From: CAZRSW01 sp964602845
Lineage (GTDB): Bacteria > Chloroflexota > Dehalococcoidia > Lucifugimonadales > UBA826
DNA: 52,245 nt
Assembly (NCBI GenBank): GCA_964602845.1
Contig: CAZRSW010000013.1
Span: 1 to 52,245 of the forward strand
Direction of reading: 5' to 3'
Part shown: piece by piece, positions 43,510-51,873 of the stretch
How positions within the stretch are numbered: position 1 is the stretch's first letter
Layout of the letters: the number at the start of each line of letters is the position of its first letter
Notes under the pieces: model-generated
What the model was told of the DNA's origin: nothing
What the model saw: the letters and a program-made list of their open reading frames with translations, nothing else
Database searches by the model: none
Program-made: the position numbers and the translations under genes

Positions 43510-43878
43510 TTATTGGAGAGCTTCTGCCATCTTTTGAGAATCATCAAAGAAACGAAACTCCGTTTCTAATTCATCCTCTACGACAAACATATGAACAGAT
43601 TCCGCGTCCAAATTATCAGCAGAGTAACGTACATGAATACAAACTCTGTCTCCGTCCGAAACAACGTTCAATATCTGCAGGTTGAAATTTGGAAATCTCA
43701 CTGGTATATGGGACAAATAATTGGACAAGAAGTCATCAAACCCGTGGTAGTCCCCTGAGAATTCATGATTCCCGTTAACAACAATTAGCGCATCCTTGTG
43801 ATAGATCTTAGCCAAACTCTCCATATCACCCTCGGCGAATGACTTGTACCCCCCCAATACTAGTTCCTTCGGCGTCAT
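43510..43878 (-). CDS. SnoaL/NTF2-like domain protein
   Basis: This 122-residue cone-shaped a+b-barrel protein opens with ELVLGGYKSFAEGDMESLAKIYHKDALIVV (split; about 5-34), followed by HEFSGDYHGFDDFLSNYLSHI and the closing strands VCIHVRYSADN and ETEFRFFDDSQK. Such proteins bind or isomerise small organic molecules; a catalytic Asp-His pair (YHKDA) is in place. It is the first gene of the SnoaL, oxidoreductase, dehydrogenase run. The role is unknown. Confidence 0.82.
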   Translation of the reverse strand: MTPKELVLGGYKSFAEGDMESLAKIYHKDALIVVNGNHEFSGDYHGFDDFLSNYLSHIPVRFPNFNLQILNVVSDGDRVCIHVRYSADNLDAESVHMFVVEDELETEFRFFDDSQKMAEALQ

Positions 43879-43969
43879 GAAAATCTCCCTCCCAGTAAAT
43901 TAATTTATCCGCACAAAATTTATTGAACATACCCGTCTAACTAATTCATTAATTATTATGATAAATACC

Positions 43970-44002
43970 TTCAATAATCAATATTGAATCATTACAAATG
44001 AT
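43970..44002. promoter_or_regulatory. Two abutting inverted repeats, candidate operators
   Basis: TTCAATA (43970-43976) pairs with TATTGAA (43982-43988), and ATCATT (43988-43993) pairs with AATGAT (43997-44002). They share one base and lie about 92-124 bases upstream of the SnoaL-like gene. Confidence 0.4.
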
Positions 44003-44259
44003 GGCTATTGGAGATGTCAACAGAACAACAAAATTATGCCAATAATGCTGGCACAATTGTTACCACCGGACAAAAATTACCCTATACAACCAGTTCCAGT
44101 TGCTAATTTTACCGTATAACCCGGACTACTGAACTTACTTTGAAATCGCGCTATTGAGGTTCAATAACAACCGAACTTCCGAATAACCGCATCACATAAA
44201 ATCTATAGCATAGTTATACTATTAGACGTACGTATATCCAAATCATCCACATACCATTT

Positions 44260-44268
44260 TGTTAAAAT
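44260..44268 (+). promoter_or_regulatory. Candidate extended -10 element for the SDR gene
   Basis: TGTTAAAAT lies 52 bases before the ATG at 44321 and matches TGnTATAAT with one mismatch. It is identical to the element at 8088. Confidence 0.38.
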
Positions 44269-44320
44269 GAAGCATGTTCTTTGAAGCTATCCACCCAAGA
44301 ACTCAATATCGGGAGAAAAA

Positions 44321-45076
44321 ATGCGGTTAAGAAACAAAGTAGCACTTTTAGCAGGCATCGGCCAAGGCATGGGTAAGGCAACAGCTCTCCTTTTCGCTCA
44401 AGAAGGTGCAAAGGTAGCCTTAGCAGCTAGAACCGACACAGCTGTCAAAAATATATCGGACCGCATCCAATCATCAGGTGGAGATGCTTTAGTTGTTACT
44501 GGAGATTTATCTATAAAATCAGAAACAGAAAGAATAGTCGGTGAAGTAATTGAAAAATTCGGGCGTTTGGACATAGTATACTCCGCTGCAGGAGGAAATT
44601 TCGACCCAAGTCGAAATCTAGCCGACGTCGATGAATCATTTTGGGGAACCACCATTGACAACACACTCAACAGCCTATTCAACCTTGCCCAGATTGTTCA
44701 CCCCGTCATGAAAAAACAAAGGTCAGGTGCTATTGTGGCGGTAGCAGCCAGCGATAACGTTAGACAGGCAGGAAATCCAGCATACGGGACCGCCAAATCT
44801 GGAGTAATAGGCCTATGCAAAAATCTCGCTGTGGAGTTCCACAAAGACAACATACGGGTAAATACAATCAACGCAGGTCTCTTCAGAGGATCCCTTGAAG
44901 AGGGACCAATCGAACCAGCTGCTTTGAACTTGCACCGAACCGGATTCCCACAAGACATAGCATACGCAGCATTGTTTCTAGCATCAAACGAGTCAGGATG
45001 GATAACCGGTCAAACTATCACGGTAGATGGTGGGGTCGACGTAGGAACCAGACCTCTGTGGGAATACGAAAGATAA
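44321..45076 (+). CDS. Short-chain dehydrogenase/reductase (SDR)
   Basis: This is a 251-residue SDR. The cofactor loop reads LAGIGQGMGKATA (10-22), a variant of TGxxxGIG with Gln-Gly-Met; ARTDTAV after strand two suggests NADP preference. YSAAGGN replaces NNAG. Catalytic Ser lies in VAASDN and Tyr/Lys in YGTAKSGV. It closes with TGQTITVDGGVDVG. The loop change and missing NNAG mark it as a divergent member. The substrate is unknown. Confidence 0.9.
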   Translation: MRLRNKVALLAGIGQGMGKATALLFAQEGAKVALAARTDTAVKNISDRIQSSGGDALVVTGDLSIKSETERIVGEVIEKFGRLDIVYSAAGGNFDPSRNLADVDESFWGTTIDNTLNSLFNLAQIVHPVMKKQRSGAIVAVAASDNVRQAGNPAYGTAKSGVIGLCKNLAVEFHKDNIRVNTINAGLFRGSLEEGPIEPAALNLHRTGFPQDIAYAALFLASNESGWITGQTITVDGGVDVGTRPLWEYER

Positions 45077-45116
45077 AGTTAAAACTAAGTGGATCAACTT
45101 ACAAAAAGTCGATAGT

Positions 45117-45968
45117 TTATGGGATAACAGGAGACCATTTGTAAATTTGTGCCAAACTCCCACCCATGAGCTGTCTTCTCTCAGATTCAGAGAGGCAGTC
45201 CGTCACCCTGAACGCTTCAACCCCCTGCTCGTAGGTCAATAAATCCACTGCTCTGGTCCAATCTGTTCCCCACATACATCTGCTAAGGCCAAAACCATTA
45301 AATATCTTAGTCAAAGGATCCCATATATCCTGATAAGGGAATGGTAAATGAGACAATGTACAAGCCCCAGAAATCTTGATGGTGACGTTGTCCAGCTCCG
45401 CAAGGGCGATTACCTGTTCTAAATCAGCAAATGGACTTTGAGGCACAGGCGGTACATGTGGCTGCGTTAAACCTAAGTGGTCCACCACCAACTGTGTATT
45501 AGGGTTCCGAATTGCCAATTCACGGAAGACCGGTAAATGACCGGAACACATTACATTTATTGGCATGCCAACTTGAGACCCAGTAGCCAGGATGCGATTG
45601 ATCCCAGGATCATTCACATCCAGAGATGACAGTCCGAGCATAAGTCGGGCTCCTACAACACCTGGCGTTTCTGACCAAGCAACAATTTCTTCAGAAACTG
45701 ATTCAGAATTGGGATCAAATGGCTTTATTAGCCCAAACCGACCCGGATACGATTCATAAACATCCATGACATAACTAGCATCATAACCATATAAACTGAA
45801 TGATGAAACTAATAGGGACCCATCCACTCCTACCTTATCCATCACCTCAATCATGTCATCCCCAGTAACCTCATCCGGTCCTTCCAAAAATCCCATCCAC
45901 GGGCGTTCCGGATTGTTTCGTTCATAGACGTGCACTTGGGAGTCTATCGTAACGATATCACTTGGCAT
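45117..45968 (-). CDS. Amidohydrolase family 2 (TIM-barrel metal-dependent hydrolase)
   Basis: This 283-residue hydrolase belongs to the family of lactonases and decarboxylases acting on carboxylated substrates. The N-terminal metal motif reads IDSQVHVYE, Gln replacing the first His of DxHxH, a change seen in lactonase-like branches. NVMCSGHLP, LVVDHLGLTQP and the C-terminal MWGTDWTR (catalytic Asp) follow in order. I chose the ATG at 45968 with AGGAGG nine bases upstream; an ATG nine bases earlier overlaps that site. It is encoded 200 bases after the gamma-glutamyltranspeptidase gene on the same strand. Confidence 0.88.
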   Translation of the reverse strand: MPSDIVTIDSQVHVYERNNPERPWMGFLEGPDEVTGDDMIEVMDKVGVDGSLLVSSFSLYGYDASYVMDVYESYPGRFGLIKPFDPNSESVSEEIVAWSETPGVVGARLMLGLSSLDVNDPGINRILATGSQVGMPINVMCSGHLPVFRELAIRNPNTQLVVDHLGLTQPHVPPVPQSPFADLEQVIALAELDNVTIKISGACTLSHLPFPYQDIWDPLTKIFNGFGLSRCMWGTDWTRAVDLLTYEQGVEAFRVTDCLSESERRQLMGGSLAQIYKWSPVIP

Positions 45969-46168
45969 GTTAAGCATCCTCCTTGTTTTACAATTCGCTC
46001 CAAATCATGAGTGCCTCGCATAAATATTCATTCAACACCATCAGTCCACCGAGTCTTAAATGAATGGGTTCTTCCGATGGCGCGACTATGATCTATTCTG
46101 CCATAGTCCCTAAATAGTCTTGAAGGGAACACAATACCAATTCTCATTAAATTCTCGTCAGCATCGCA

Positions 46169-47782
46169 TCACCAACCTACCGCTGCTCCATCTTTACGTG
46201 GCTCGGAACCACCCATTAACAGACCAGTTGATGGATCGCGAGATATAACTTGTCCACCTCCAAACATCCCCCTCTCATAACCCTCTATGACCTCTACATC
46301 ATGGCCCAACTTCCTCAAATCAGTCACAACTTTCTGATCAACATCTTCTTCAAGCCTTATTACTCCTTCACCCTGAATATCGATACTAAATCGTAAAGCA
46401 TCAAGAGCTTGTTGAGGATCCATACCAAAATCCACCATGTTAGATATCACTTGAAGGTGGCCTTGGGGCTGTTGAAATCCTCCCATAACACCGAAACTGA
46501 GCCAAAGTTCGTTATCCCGGGTTGCCATGGCCGGTATTATAGTCTGGTATGGTCTTTTGTTCCCCTCTAAGTAGTTTGGATGCGTTTGGTCCAAAGAGAA
46601 AAGCGCTCCCCGATTTTGCAAGGCAATACCTGTACCAGGGACTACAAGTCCCGTGCCAAACCCTTGGTACAAACTATTTATGAAAGAGCAGGCATTACCA
46701 TCCCCATCAGCAACGGTGAGATAGACGGTATCTCCATTTCCCATCGGTCTACCATAAGAAACAGTATCCATAGCCATACCGTCTTTTATCCCGCTCCGGC
46801 GCAATTGAGCATACTGTTTAGATAGCATTGCCTCAATAGGTACTTTTGAAACTCTTGGATCAGCTACATACTGTAGAGAATCTGCGTATGAGAGACGCAT
46901 AGATTCAATTAGATAGTGATACCGCTCAGTAGATTGCGGACCCATATTTCCTATGTCGAAACCTTCCGCTATATTTAAAGCCATCAACGCAGCAATACCT
47001 GAACCATTAGGCGGGCACTCCCACACAGTCACACCCCGATATTCGGTAGAGATAGCACTGTCGAAATCAGAACTGTGAGATGCCAAATCTTCTTGCGTAA
47101 TCCACCCGCCCTCTGCTTGAACATATTTAGCGATTTTTTCTCCAAGTTCCCCTTCGTAAAATGCTTCTGATCCTCCTTCCGCTATTAGCTCCAATGATCG
47201 AGCCAAGGAAGATAACTTTACAAGGTCTCCATACTTAGGAGCCTCACCTCTTGGCAACATTTCAGTTCCCGAAGGCCTCTCTTTTAACTTACTCTCACAC
47301 ATAGCCCAGCCATGGGCTATAAGTTCCGACACTCCAAATCCGTTTCTTGCATATCCTATCGCAGGCTGTAGGACCTCCTTCATAGACATGCGGCCAAACC
47401 TGTCGAGGCAAGTCTGCCACCCATCGACAGTTCCGGGTACACTAACTGCATACGCTGCATCCGGACCGTCAACCGGAATCGCGCCATAACCTTTTTTCAA
47501 TATTTCGGACGGGTTGGCGGCAGCGGCTGAATGACCACTCCCATTGACAGCAAATACGCCCTTATCATCATTCATCCATATGAGAGCAAACATGTCGCCC
47601 CCAATTCCCGTAGACATGGGTTCCAGCACATTTAAAGCTGCCGCGGTAGCCACTGCGGCATCAACAGCATTACCTCCTTGCTGAAGAATACTCACTCCGG
47701 CTTGAGCAGCTAATGGTTGACTGGTTGCAACAAGCCCATTCTTAGCGATTACCGACGATCGGCGTGAAGTAAAAAAAGACAT
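46169..47782 (-). CDS. ggt: Gamma-glutamyltranspeptidase family protein (Ntn hydrolase)
   Basis: This 537-residue enzyme self-cleaves to create an N-terminal Thr nucleophile. It shows GLVATSQPLAAQAGVSIL (16-33), GGNAVDAAVATAAALNVLEP (37-56), GGDMF, and the processing site GNGDTVYLTVADGDGNA with the expected nucleophile Thr352, followed by SLYQGFGTG. No signal peptide is seen, so a cytoplasmic location is likely, unlike E. coli periplasmic GGT. It may cleave gamma-glutamyl amides or glutathione, or be a cephalosporin-acylase-like relative. GGAG lies seven bases before the ATG. With pxpABC elsewhere in the window a gamma-glutamyl/5-oxoproline route is conceivable. Confidence 0.92.
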   Translation of the reverse strand: MSFFTSRRSSVIAKNGLVATSQPLAAQAGVSILQQGGNAVDAAVATAAALNVLEPMSTGIGGDMFALIWMNDDKGVFAVNGSGHSAAAANPSEILKKGYGAIPVDGPDAAYAVSVPGTVDGWQTCLDRFGRMSMKEVLQPAIGYARNGFGVSELIAHGWAMCESKLKERPSGTEMLPRGEAPKYGDLVKLSSLARSLELIAEGGSEAFYEGELGEKIAKYVQAEGGWITQEDLASHSSDFDSAISTEYRGVTVWECPPNGSGIAALMALNIAEGFDIGNMGPQSTERYHYLIESMRLSYADSLQYVADPRVSKVPIEAMLSKQYAQLRRSGIKDGMAMDTVSYGRPMGNGDTVYLTVADGDGNACSFINSLYQGFGTGLVVPGTGIALQNRGALFSLDQTHPNYLEGNKRPYQTIIPAMATRDNELWLSFGVMGGFQQPQGHLQVISNMVDFGMDPQQALDALRFSIDIQGEGVIRLEEDVDQKVVTDLRKLGHDVEVIEGYERGMFGGGQVISRDPSTGLLMGGSEPRKDGAAVGW

Positions 47783-48099
47783 TTGCGACTCCGTTCGAAA
47801 TTATGTTTCCATTGATGAAAAAGACACCTGCCTAATGGCCTCTTTCAATCACTTAAGGTAGATACTACATCAGTGCAACCTTTTATGCAGTATTCGGAGT
47901 AACAGGGTGAAATATGAAAGATGAAGTTAAGCCAATAGTACTCCAAATCCATATGGTGTTCACGTGAGCCTTCATCGTCCTTCAATATACTGAAAAGCTT
48001 TTCGTAGATTTTTAGGTATCCTACCCAACCATATTGATTCCCAAACATCCCCTACAAAACTTAAATTCTACATTTCCCTAGAATTCGGCACTACCATCC
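47783..48099. other. Intergenic stretch without a convincing gene
   Basis: These 317 bases lie between the small unknown gene and ggt. A 67-codon frame on the minus strand (47845-48048) has a poorly spaced GGGG before its ATG and no recognisable domain; I do not call it a gene. No promoter or repeat of note was seen. Confidence 0.4.
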
Positions 48100-48426
48100 C
48101 TACCGCCGAGTCCTCTCGGCGATTTTGTCATCGGTTGCAATCTCATGAAACTCTATCTCATACGAAAGTAAGAGTTTCTGCAACTCCACATTATCTTTTT
48201 TAACAGTGTCCGGAACATTGGGTATACGATTAGCTTCAATCGTTTCTTGCTGCCATTCTGCAGATACCGTCACATCTTTGCCTGGAGTACCAGTACCAGA
48301 AACATAAATCATTGCCTCTGCCCTACCGTTGTTCTCTTCATATGCCCGACACATACTCCGAAGCAGTCGTGCAACCTGCCAAACGTTTTTACGTTCTACT
48401 TCACAAACTCTCCTTACCAAAAACAT
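48100..48426 (-). CDS. Small protein of unknown function, possibly dimeric a/b-barrel type
   Basis: This 108-residue protein starts at the ATG at 48426 with GGAGGG four bases upstream; an ATG 12 bases earlier overlaps that site. It opens with MFLVRRVCEVERKNVWQVA, then an acidic/helical stretch, AMIYVSGTGTPGKDVTVSAEW (split; about 40-60), and ends in EIEFHEIATDD. The strand-helix-strand order with a TPG turn resembles dimeric a/b-barrel (ABM-like) proteins, but this is inferred from pattern alone. It lies between the penicillin-acylase and ggt genes on the same strand and may be cotranscribed with the former (97 bases apart). Confidence 0.62.
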   Translation of the reverse strand: MFLVRRVCEVERKNVWQVARLLRSMCRAYEENNGRAEAMIYVSGTGTPGKDVTVSAEWQQETIEANRIPNVPDTVKKDNVELQKLLLSYEIEFHEIATDDKIAERTRR

Positions 48427-48523
48427 GATTCCCTCCATATAATTACAGTGGATTAACTCAAGTCATACAAAAAATTCCACATAACCTAAATTGCTGAATG
48501 CTACTGACGGTCCAGCAACCAAT

Positions 48524-50881
48524 TTAACGTAAATGATCAGTTTCCACTACAGTTGAAACATTTGCAGGAGTCAATAGTAACTTGTGTTTCATCTGCTTCC
48601 GACGCCGAGCCTCGTCCCAATATATAGGCACGCCATCACCTCTTCTCCAAAGTTTTAACATATCAGCGTAGTGTGTTGAAGCGGGGTTCCCAGATTGCCC
48701 GCCGGGGAGAACAAATCGGCTGTCGTCCCATTGGCCTACATCAATGGACATACGCATAGTGGCTATTGTTGTAATATGAGAAAATGGATCAAAAGGGGGG
48801 CTTGCCGCCTGACTGATAGTATTGGCATCACCTCCCCAGGGGAATGGACCCAAATTAAAGACCATGCCCAACAATTTCGTCGACCCTGCTGGATGCGTTA
48901 TCGTTAGTTTCCTACACTTTCCCCAACTCCAATTATCGGAATCGTCGCCATAATCGGTCCTGAGCATACAAACTGTATTGGACAAAGCCTTTTCGGCCTC
49001 CTTTTCCCAAGAGGAATCTGAAAACCAACCTTCTGGTCTCTTTCTTAGATTCTCCATGAGATGGCCAACACGTTTGGGCGCAAAAAATGTTAGCTCGTTT
49101 AGCGGATGAAAACCTTTTCCCATGGCCCATTCATAAGATGTGGGCGCACGATTCTCAGCGATAGCTTTCGTCATAAACATCAAGAATGCCTGATATACAG
49201 TTGCCCCCGGAGAATCCTCAGTCAAGTACCCATCCCACCCGGTAAGAAAATCCCGTGCAAGAATAGCGTCAGGATCACGCAGAGTTAAGTTTACAATGAA
49301 ATCCCTCAACTCGATCCATGGAAGAGCCTTACGGTCCATCTGTAACTTCATAACATCATCTATAGTCCAATTATTCTTAGACTTCAAACAATCGACAATT
49401 TGTTTGATCCTATATCCGTCTACCCAGTCGTTCCCCAAGAATTTCCCATTTTGAAACTCTTCCATTGGTTTGTTGTTAGCTGAAGCCACCATGCCATCAT
49501 CCGGGTTAAATCTAAAGGGCAGATCTCGAAGAGGTATCGGGTGTTCCAGCCAATTATTCACACCGGGTCCGGGAATAGTGCCATTCCCACTAGATCGGAT
49601 AGGCATATCTCCTACGAATTGCCAACCAATGTTTCCATCTGTATCTGAATAAACCATGTTGAATGTAGAAAATGGCCAAGGATCCCAGGAATCTTGGAAA
49701 TCTGAAAATGTACGAGCCTTGGGAAGATTTACCAAAGTCGGGAACGACTCCGGCTTAAGCCATGTTGATCTTATGGAAATAGCGAATTCATCAAAGCCCA
49801 GTGATGGACTGATAATTGGCCCCCGTTCGGTCACCTTTACCACCTCACATACTGGTCTTTCACCCTTTATATTTATCTGTTCAGTATAGTTCTCACTAGC
49901 GCTATTTCTAGATTCCGCGTGAAGCACTTCTGAATTTTCTATATACAAATCAGTATTGTCTCCCAGCCCGGCCGTTACACCCCAGGAAATATGTCCATTG
50001 TGCCCAGCTGCGAAACCAGGCAATCCTACTATTCCAGCACCCGCTAATTGCCATTCCGGCGTCTCCAACTTTGCTAGATACCACTGGCAAGGAAGTGAGG
50101 GATTAAGATGGGTGTCGTTCGACAAGATAGGCCTCCCTGTATCCGTCTTTTCTCCGGAAATGGCCCAGTTATTTGATCCACCGCTTCGACCAATAACTGA
50201 CAGTAAGTTATCCATATCTTCTGAGAGCCTATCAACTGATCCACTTTTCATATCTTGCAAGCTTTCAAGCGTGGTAGATATAGGGTGCCAATCTTGATAT
50301 GTTTGGTCCAAGTCCCTCAAGGCCTGTTCACCATCATTAACTAATATCCTGAGTCGGGCTAATTCGGAATCCCAATTTGAGGCCATCTGAAAAGCAAATA
50401 ATTTCAGCGTTCCCAACGTATCCTCTGGCGTAAAAGTAGAAGGTTCACATCTTAAGAGAGTAAATTCATGAGCTTTCTTTCTAGAACCTTCCGAACGCCC
50501 TCTATTTATGCCTTCACTGTATGCTTCTAAATATGATCTAGTCTCATCATCAAGCACCTGTAATTGCGCACTCGACGATCGCTGAAATCCTATCCTCCTG
50601 GACAATCTATCAACAGACAATCCGGGGCGACCAATCATTTCAGAGAGAGTCCCTCTCGATATTCTTTGGATTATTTCAAGTTGAAAACTCCTGTCTTGGC
50701 CCTGACAAAAACCAAGCCCAAACCAGCCGTCTCTAACACTTTTCGATCGTATATAAGGTATACCCCATGTATCACGATCAATCGAAATCGGGTATTCAGG
50801 GCCTTCAAGCATAATTTTGCCGGCGAGACGCGGCAACCTTTTACCAAAAAGTAACCCGAAAACAAGCCTAGAGAAACTCAT
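48524..50881 (-). CDS. Penicillin acylase family protein (Ntn hydrolase)
   Basis: This 785-residue precursor should split autocatalytically. The alpha part opens with ISIDRDTWGIPYIRSKSVRDGWFGLGFCQGQDR (split; about 33-64); the nucleophile Ser236 lies in RSGGSNNWAISG, the beta-chain start. Then come PILSNDTHLN, GFAAGHNGHISWGVT with the oxyanion segment, and the C-terminal PGGQSGNPASTHYADM, all standard. There is no typical Sec signal; a short hydrophobic stretch at 5-12 is doubtful. Family members cleave acyl-amides such as penicillins, N-acyl-homoserine lactones or acylated amino acids. The true substrate is unknown. An imperfect hairpin (TTGCTG at 48491, CAGCAA at 48513) directly follows the stop. 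Confidence 0.93.
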   Translation of the reverse strand: MSFSRLVFGLLFGKRLPRLAGKIMLEGPEYPISIDRDTWGIPYIRSKSVRDGWFGLGFCQGQDRSFQLEIIQRISRGTLSEMIGRPGLSVDRLSRRIGFQRSSSAQLQVLDDETRSYLEAYSEGINRGRSEGSRKKAHEFTLLRCEPSTFTPEDTLGTLKLFAFQMASNWDSELARLRILVNDGEQALRDLDQTYQDWHPISTTLESLQDMKSGSVDRLSEDMDNLLSVIGRSGGSNNWAISGEKTDTGRPILSNDTHLNPSLPCQWYLAKLETPEWQLAGAGIVGLPGFAAGHNGHISWGVTAGLGDNTDLYIENSEVLHAESRNSASENYTEQINIKGERPVCEVVKVTERGPIISPSLGFDEFAISIRSTWLKPESFPTLVNLPKARTFSDFQDSWDPWPFSTFNMVYSDTDGNIGWQFVGDMPIRSSGNGTIPGPGVNNWLEHPIPLRDLPFRFNPDDGMVASANNKPMEEFQNGKFLGNDWVDGYRIKQIVDCLKSKNNWTIDDVMKLQMDRKALPWIELRDFIVNLTLRDPDAILARDFLTGWDGYLTEDSPGATVYQAFLMFMTKAIAENRAPTSYEWAMGKGFHPLNELTFFAPKRVGHLMENLRKRPEGWFSDSSWEKEAEKALSNTVCMLRTDYGDDSDNWSWGKCRKLTITHPAGSTKLLGMVFNLGPFPWGGDANTISQAASPPFDPFSHITTIATMRMSIDVGQWDDSRFVLPGGQSGNPASTHYADMLKLWRRGDGVPIYWDEARRRKQMKHKLLLTPANVSTVVETDHLR

Positions 50882-51040
50882 CTATTTTGAACCGCCGAAT
50901 TACTACACCAGAATCACAAATAAACATATCCAATTACCTTAGAAATTACCTAAAGATCACGATACTAGTATATCTTTATAGACAAATGTATATTTTGGTG
51001 ATTCGTGGGACATTTCCAGCAACCACAAAAAAACATCGGT

Positions 51041-51049
51041 TGATATAAT
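51041..51049 (+). promoter_or_regulatory. Perfect extended -10 promoter
   Basis: TGATATAAT matches TGnTATAAT exactly and lies 44 bases before the lipoprotein start codon. There is no good -35 box, as is allowed for this promoter type. It lies in the 212-base gap between the penicillin-acylase gene and this gene. Confidence 0.55.
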
Positions 51050-51093
51050 AGCCATGCACAAACACAAATTACCAAAATAGGTCTATTAAGAGA

Positions 51094-51822
51094 ATGTCAC
51101 ACGTTTTTGCAAAATCCAAACAAAGCATCCCCTTACATATACTTATACTTTGCTTTATAACACTAGTAGGATTGGTGGGATGTGGCTCGAAAGACACCTC
51201 GGCAGGTGTGGCACAGTTAGATACGGTTAAGCAAGAAGTTTTAATAAATCCTTCAGATCAGGCTGCGACACCAACCGCCAACACTCCAGAAAATACCCCT
51301 ATCCCATCTCCCACAGCCACTAGTGTCCAAGAGCAAACAGATGAGGAGATTGCCACAGACTTCACCGAATGCTTACGAATGGAAGGATTCGATGTGTCAG
51401 ACCCAGAGTTGAATGCTGACGGAACGGTAAACATGAGGGCCTTACGTCAAAATCTGGCTAACAATCCCAAATTTAATTTCCAGGACCCAAGAACCCGTGA
51501 ATCAATGCAGAAGTGTGTCCCAGTTCTTCAGAACGCTAGTTTCGCCGGACAGCCTTCTCAAGAGGATGAAATAGAACTACAGGACAACCTTCTACAAATT
51601 GCACAATGTTTAAGAGATGCAGGTATAGACGTCAAAGACCCCGATTTTTCTGCGGGTCGTGGTCAGGCTTTTCGATCTATGCTCGACGGAGTGAACCTTG
51701 ACCAAGATACCCTACGAGAAAACATGTCTCAATGCTCCGAAGCCATTTTTGGAAATGATGGTGCTGCTGCTCCTGTACGAGGTGGCCCCCAAAGACGGGA
51801 AGGCCGACCTCCCGGAAGATAG
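51094..51822 (+). CDS. Lipoprotein with duplicated Cys-containing repeats
   Basis: This 242-residue lipoprotein has signal anchor LHILILCFITLVGLVGC with lipobox Cys30. A Thr/Pro-rich linker (about 57-78) leads to two homologous units: ECLRMEGFDVSDPELNADG...MQKCVPV (about 93-145) and QCLRDAGIDVKDPDFSAGR...MSQCSEAIF (about 171-220), each with two Cys that could form a disulphide. A basic/Gly/Pro tail ends the protein. Similar CLR..G..V.DP lipoproteins occur beside HlyD/MacA-type efflux genes in other Gram-positive-like bacteria, and that is the context here: the adaptor gene starts 51 bases downstream. The function is unknown. Confidence 0.82.
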   Translation: MSHVFAKSKQSIPLHILILCFITLVGLVGCGSKDTSAGVAQLDTVKQEVLINPSDQAATPTANTPENTPIPSPTATSVQEQTDEEIATDFTECLRMEGFDVSDPELNADGTVNMRALRQNLANNPKFNFQDPRTRESMQKCVPVLQNASFAGQPSQEDEIELQDNLLQIAQCLRDAGIDVKDPDFSAGRGQAFRSMLDGVNLDQDTLRENMSQCSEAIFGNDGAAAPVRGGPQRREGRPPGR

Positions 51823-51873
51823 AATCCATGAGAAATACTCAGCTGAAATCACACATCCGTGTCTAAGATATTA

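Larger units (their letters stand above)
43879..44320. other. Divergent control region with several inverted repeats
   Basis: This 442-base AT-rich stretch has no gene. It separates the SnoaL-like operon (minus) from an SDR gene (plus). It holds TTCAATA-ATCAA-TATTGAA (43970-43988), ATCATT-ACA-AATGAT (43988-44002) and an extended -10-like TGTTAAAAT (44260-44268). The rest shows nothing recognisable. Confidence 0.5.

Noticed and set aside
47845..48048. 67-codon minus-strand frame between the small unknown gene and ggt
   Set aside because: GGGG touches the ATG directly, no domain is seen, and composition looks random. It is kept only as a remote possibility.
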